DNA of 64,000 bases, taken from Annona cherimola (taxonomy: Eukaryota > Streptophyta > Magnoliopsida > Magnoliales > Annonaceae). The position numbers and the translations under genes were made by a program. Positions 61,001 to 64,000 of this stretch are shown one piece after another. The stretch's first letter is position 1, and every line of letters starts with the position of its first letter. The DNA lies in assembly GCA_030490835.1 (NCBI GenBank), contig CM059971.1, positions 59,568,012 to 59,632,011 of the forward strand. The letters run 5' to 3'. The notes beneath the pieces were generated by a model, which saw nothing but the letters and a program-made list of their open reading frames with translations, was not told the origin of the DNA and did no database searches.

Positions 61001-64000
61001 ACACCCAGTTCGATCATATGTGCAAGAACCACTTGAAGTATATAAACCGCAGTGGAACCAGAAGTGGCGGTTGGCTGCGATCCAACCAAGTCGGCAGTGG
61101 AGTGAATAAAAAAGACCAAAAACCTAAGGGTGTGTTTGGTTACATATAAAACATGTCAATGAAAACTTTTCAATCAAAAACTTTTCACTCCCCATAACTA
61201 CTTTATTTTTTAATTATTTTTTCATATTTTCTATATAAACAACCCTACTTTTCAATCATTTCTACACAAATACCCATACAACTACCCTATCTATTTTAAC
61301 TTTATTCTCTTTACACATCATTATTACCCCTATCATATCACATCATTTTCTATCAACTTGACAACTTCTACTCTGAAAAGTTTTCATCAAAAAGTTTTAC
61401 CTCCAACCAAACACAAAGATAAATCAATTCAACATTTCAATTTTCGATTCGTGCCTTGTCTTGCCGCGCGCACCCACGTGTCTACTCTGCCTTCCCCGCA
61501 CCTAACAATTGGTGCAATCCAGCTACTGGTTGCTGTCATTTTCGCCTCCACTCAAGCCTACCAATCCTCCCTTGCCATCATCGTTGTCATCAGCAGCATT
61601 GGCCGTGCGGATCGCCAGATCATTGCTCATCTTGTCAGTAGTCGTCGACGTCTCCGAAGTCTGAAGTCTGGCCATCCTGCCCCCTCACGGCTGCATCCAC
61701 CTCTTTTCCAGAGTCTAGCCATCCAGCCACTCATCTGTCATTGTCACCAGCAGCGTCCAATCCTCCCAGCCCCTCTTCTCCCCTCACTGCAGCACCGTCT
61801 CCCCATCTCAGCCTCCCTACCTCCACCCTCCCCACTCCCTACTATTCATTCCGATTTTTGATTCCCCTCTCCCTCCTCTGGCAGAAATCAACTAGCTGTC
61901 ATATCCTTTACTGGTACCCTCTCGCTGGCGGTAGGAATTTTTTTAAAAATAGAGACAGCAGCTTGTATCGCAGTCTGCACTGTAGTCTGTGCACTCTGCA
62001 GTCTATGCTGCCCTCCCAGCCTCTCTGTCTAGTGGCCCTTCAACGACCAGCCAACTTCAACCTTCAAGTCATCTTTTAACTTCAACAGTAAATTTTTGCT
62101 GTCTTCTTCACCTACAGCTAACAACATCACTATTTTTTTTAAAAAAAACTGATAGTGTGTAATATCTGTTGCAGAGTGAAGGCTTCATTTGTCATGTTTT
62201 TTTTTTTATTGTTAATAGCTATTCATTGCAATTTACCTGTTATTCATATTTTTTGTGCACATGAGTTGTTCTTATATTATTATGAATGATTTAATTGTTT
62301 AACCATTATCGAATTTTTTTTTTTTTTTTATCATGTTCGAAACTTAGGTATGTTTAGAAAAGTTAAGTCACAAAGTGTTGAGATAAATAGAGATAATTCA
62401 AGAGTCCGGCATCAAGTGTCAAGGCTTATTACACATTTCGGGTCAATTAATGTAGTTAATTTTTTCTAATTTAAGTTATTATATTTATGCTTACTTAATG
62501 AATTTTTAAAAATTTTCTATTAATTTTTTCCTGCATGATTTGTTATAATGATTAGAGTCTAACATATAGATTTAAGAGTTATGAATATATTTATCAATAT
62601 ATAATTAATTTAAAATAATTTATAATTCGACGTCACAAATATGTCATGCCGACGTCACCAGTTCAAACCGGTCTATATAACCGGTCAAAGTGGTTCAAAC
62701 CAAACCAGTTTCTTTTTTGGTTCAATTATGACAACATTGGTTGCAATTGAATTCATGAGGTCAAATTTGCAGTTGACAATAGAGACACCTAGAATTAACA
62801 AATGACCAAGAAGTTAGTTCAAAGCCCTAAACCCTCAAGACTATTGAAACTCGTCATTCTCAACATTTTTACCTTCCAATAAAGACTCACTCTTTTCCAA
62901 AAGCTGGTAGAGAAGTTCAATATCTACTTGTGCATGCAAATTTTCAGCTGATGAGAAATGAAATTTGACATTCATTGATGAGTTTTGATGTACCCAAAAT
63001 TCACGTTATATTAGCCTTTATATGGGATATACACAAGTCTAATAAAGTATATAGATTATTTAATAGTAAGAATGAAGAATTAGAGTACAAATTATATATC
63101 GATTGGAGAGACGTATTTGGAATCTAGTTGAACAGATAGTCCATTATTTAGAGTTGTGTTGAAGTTATAGATAAAATAGTGAAAGTGTCATTCTCTAAAT
63201 CAATTAGAATACAAATTACATATGATTGGAAACATGTTAACATTTAGAATCTAATTGAACAAACAGTCAATCGCTCGGAGTTGGGTATGAAGTTATAGTG
63301 AAAATAGTGAGACTGTGTCATTCTCTGAGAAAAACTGACAGCAGGTTTGGTAAACAGATGACTGTGTCCTGCCAATGGAGTGTGGTGACAGGATGACCTG
63401 AGCATGAGTCTAAGAAAGTGTTTAATGTGTGACATTATTAGGCTTCATTAGGCTTTAATAAGATCTGTTTATATGGGTCGTCAAAATTTGTCTGAAAAAC
63501 AGGATGTAATCTTTTTGTGGAAGTTAGTAAAAGGGTAATTCTCAGTTAATGGTTCCAAAGAAAAGCATTGTTAGTCTACCATGAAAATCTTTTTGTAGAT
63601 TCCATTGCTGCCCACCCTGCCCCGCGCTCCCTCCCCCTCTCCTCCCGACAAAAAGAAAAAGAAAAAAAAAACATTCATCCTCAATGTGTCTTTTATTATC
63701 ATGATTCATGTTCATTTACCCCTGCGGAAATATCAGAAGATTGCATTAAAAAATGAGGAAACAAGTACATTAGTTTTATTCCAGATTGGCTGACACAATC
63801 AGTGAAAAAGCAAAATAACAGGACATGTCACACAGTCCTATTGCTGCGACCAATTCCCAGGCAATGAGAATGAAGGGAAAACAAATGCCGTTTTCTTCTA
63901 AATAAGATACAGAACCATAACTTACTTGACCAATATCCACAGATGGATTTAAACTCTTCCCACAGTCTAGTAACACATCTGCCCTCAAGACAGTTGTTTC
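57889..64000 (-). CDS. Gene 2: aldehyde oxidase / xanthine dehydrogenase family paralogue (last five exons; 5' part off window)
   Basis: This is the C-terminal part of a second molybdenum hydroxylase, in the same orientation as gene 1. Five exons with matching phases: 63926-64000 (continues right), 60223-60297, 60005-60121, 59546-59580 and 57889-58033 with the stop codon. Motifs in order are ADVLLDCGKSLNPSVDIGQ, VQGAFIQGLGYHLTEKM, GTWNYKPPSAKDIPIVFN, FSGEPTCAAAC, FAVREALAAARA and SPATVEEVALAANV. The family forms are DV..D.G.SLNPA.DIGQ, EGAFVQGLG, GTW.YKIP...DIP..FN, and GEPP..LA..V..A...A. The GTW.YK..S form is closer to plant aldehyde oxidase than to xanthine dehydrogenase. Here GEPP has become GEPT. 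About 160 residues are visible. No exon overlaps those seen for gene 1, so the two cannot be compared directly within this window. Confidence 0.92.
58368..58777. mobile_element. Palindromic element B5 with perfect 17-bp ends and 9-bp target duplication
   Basis: Begins GGACGCTGATCTCCTGC and ends with its exact reverse complement. GATAACTCT lies on both sides (58,359-58,367 and 58,778-58,786). The core arms match B2 (TGTTAATATAGGTGTATTTA, TCAGTGGCATTTT / AAAATGCCACTGA). Each arm contains a GC-rich hairpin of its own around GAGCAGGCAGCGTTGCCTGC. It lies in the last intron of gene 2, about 330 bp from the last exon. Confidence 0.9.
59091..59380. mobile_element. Family-A MITE, reverse and diverged, in last intron of gene 2
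   Basis: Starts AGGATGTTTTTGGAAAGTGA and ends AACAAACACCCCC. The interior follows the reverse of the family consensus (AACTTTTGATGAAAAGTC, AATAAAGTTAAAATAGATAA). TAA precedes it. Confidence 0.7.
59546..59580 (-). CDS. Gene 2 micro-exon: GEPTCAAAC segment
   Basis: A 35-bp exon reading FSGEPTCAAAC plus two bases, between acceptor CTGTAG and donor GTCAGT. It matches the family GEPP motif at the position before a conserved helix, but with Thr in place of the second Pro. The Ser codon completes across the next splice. Confidence 0.83.
60005..60121 (-). CDS. Gene 2 exon: GTWNYK..S..DIP segment
   Basis: A 117-bp exon, phase 0 at both ends. It reads LVTDGTWNYKPPSAKDIPIV and then FNASLLPNS...LRSK, ending at donor GTGAAC. 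Matches the family's 'T.GTW.YK.P....IP..FNV.LL.......V..SKA'. Confidence 0.92.
60223..60297 (-). CDS. Gene 2 exon: GAF(I/V)QGLG segment
   Basis: A 75-bp exon, phase 0 at both ends (acceptor AACAG, donor GTAATG). It reads VQGAFIQGLGYHLTEKMTFD and ends ENTGE. It joins DIGQ to VQGAFIQGLG exactly as in the family. Confidence 0.93.
60926..62737. mobile_element. Large inverted-end element with a GC-rich interior (Pack-MULE-like candidate)
   Basis: Ends AATGTTGTTAGAACCAGACC and, inverted, ATGTTGTCATAATTGAACC, with CCGGTT-rich subterminal sequence. The flanks TGGTTGCGATT (60,915-60,925) and TGGTTGCAATT (62,738-62,748) look like an 11-bp target duplication with one change; 9-11 bp is typical of Mutator-like elements. 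The interior (about 61,440-62,060) is markedly GC/C-rich compared with its surroundings and includes a 167-codon open frame of low-complexity composition. It contains a family-A MITE (61,128-61,419). Lies in an intron of gene 2. Confidence 0.55.
61128..61419. mobile_element. Family-A MITE nested in the larger element
   Basis: Starts GGGTGTGTTTGG after TAA. The right end CCAAACACAAAGA precedes another TAA (61,420-61,422). The interior matches the 33,301 copy. Confidence 0.78.
62749..63925. other. Gene 2 intron, no gene seen
   Basis: About 1.2 kb between the large inverted element and the SLNP exon. It contains a diverged direct pair of about 125 bp (around 63,080-63,200 and 63,200-63,325, with ATTAGAGTACAAATTATATA / TTAGAATACAAATTACATAT) and nothing else recognised. 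Confidence 0.5.
63926..64000 (-). CDS. Gene 2 exon: SLNP..DIGQ segment (partial at window edge)
   Basis: The reverse strand reads LRADVLLDCGKSLNPSVDIG then Q at a GTAAGT donor, phase 0. This is the highly conserved 'D..D.G.SLNPA.D.GQ' segment of the molybdopterin domain. The exon start is beyond the right edge. Confidence 0.92.

Noticed and set aside
61358..61861. 167-codon open frame on the + strand
   Set aside because: Composition is low-complexity Pro/Ser/Leu/His, caused by the C-rich interior of a transposon-like element, and it begins inside a MITE. No protein family recognised.
1..64000. CRISPR arrays, bacterial operons, phage or organellar inserts
   Set aside because: No regularly spaced repeats, no dense same-strand coding and no organelle genes recognised. 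The split exons and transposon types are nuclear plant features.

Overview
This window looks like nuclear DNA from a flowering plant. It is AT-rich, its genes are split into many short exons separated by multi-kilobase introns, and it is crowded with plant-type transposable elements: LTR retrotransposon remnants, solo LTRs, short inverted-repeat elements, a tRNA-like SINE and a CACTA end. I see nothing that identifies the species. No bacterial-style operon, CRISPR array, rRNA or tRNA gene was seen.

Only two genes can be supported. Both lie on the minus strand and belong to the xanthine dehydrogenase / aldehyde oxidase family of molybdo-iron-sulfur-flavoproteins. Gene 1 starts at about 36,206 and runs leftward beyond base 1. 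Sixteen exons can be chained with compatible splice phases, in family order: two 2Fe-2S domains (exons 1-2), FAD domain (3-4), its C-terminal part (4-6), linker (7-8), a/b hammerhead (8-11) and the start of the molybdopterin domain (11-16). They code for about 830 residues of an expected 1,300-1,400. Gene 2 enters from the right edge and contributes the last five exons of a paralogue, ending at a stop codon at 57,889. The two form a head-to-tail tandem pair. The sequence does not settle whether they are aldehyde oxidases or xanthine dehydrogenases; the FAD-domain and C-terminal motifs look more like plant aldehyde oxidase.

Layout: 1-5,575 and 5,990-11,566 are near-identical copies on either side of a 100-N assembly gap (5,576-5,675), and each carries exons 12-15 of gene 1. 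This is most simply an unmerged overlap between two contigs or haplotypes, though a real tandem duplication is not excluded. 10.8-36.2 kb holds the rest of gene 1, whose introns contain a TRIM-like LTR element (13.9-15.8 kb), a SINE (16.1 kb), a decayed Ty3/Gypsy polyprotein region (20.9-24.2 kb), a 250-bp tandem duplication and several MITEs. 36.2-57.9 kb is a roughly 21.7-kb intergenic region of repeats, including a solo LTR nested inside another solo LTR, each with its own target-site duplication. 57.9-64 kb holds the 3' part of gene 2, with a large inverted-repeat element in one intron.

The most unusual structural signal is a family of roughly 280-420 bp, almost wholly palindromic elements. 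Four copies have a perfect 9-bp target-site duplication. They share a common AT-rich core, but their GC-rich ends differ from copy to copy, and in at least two copies those ends form secondary hairpins of their own.
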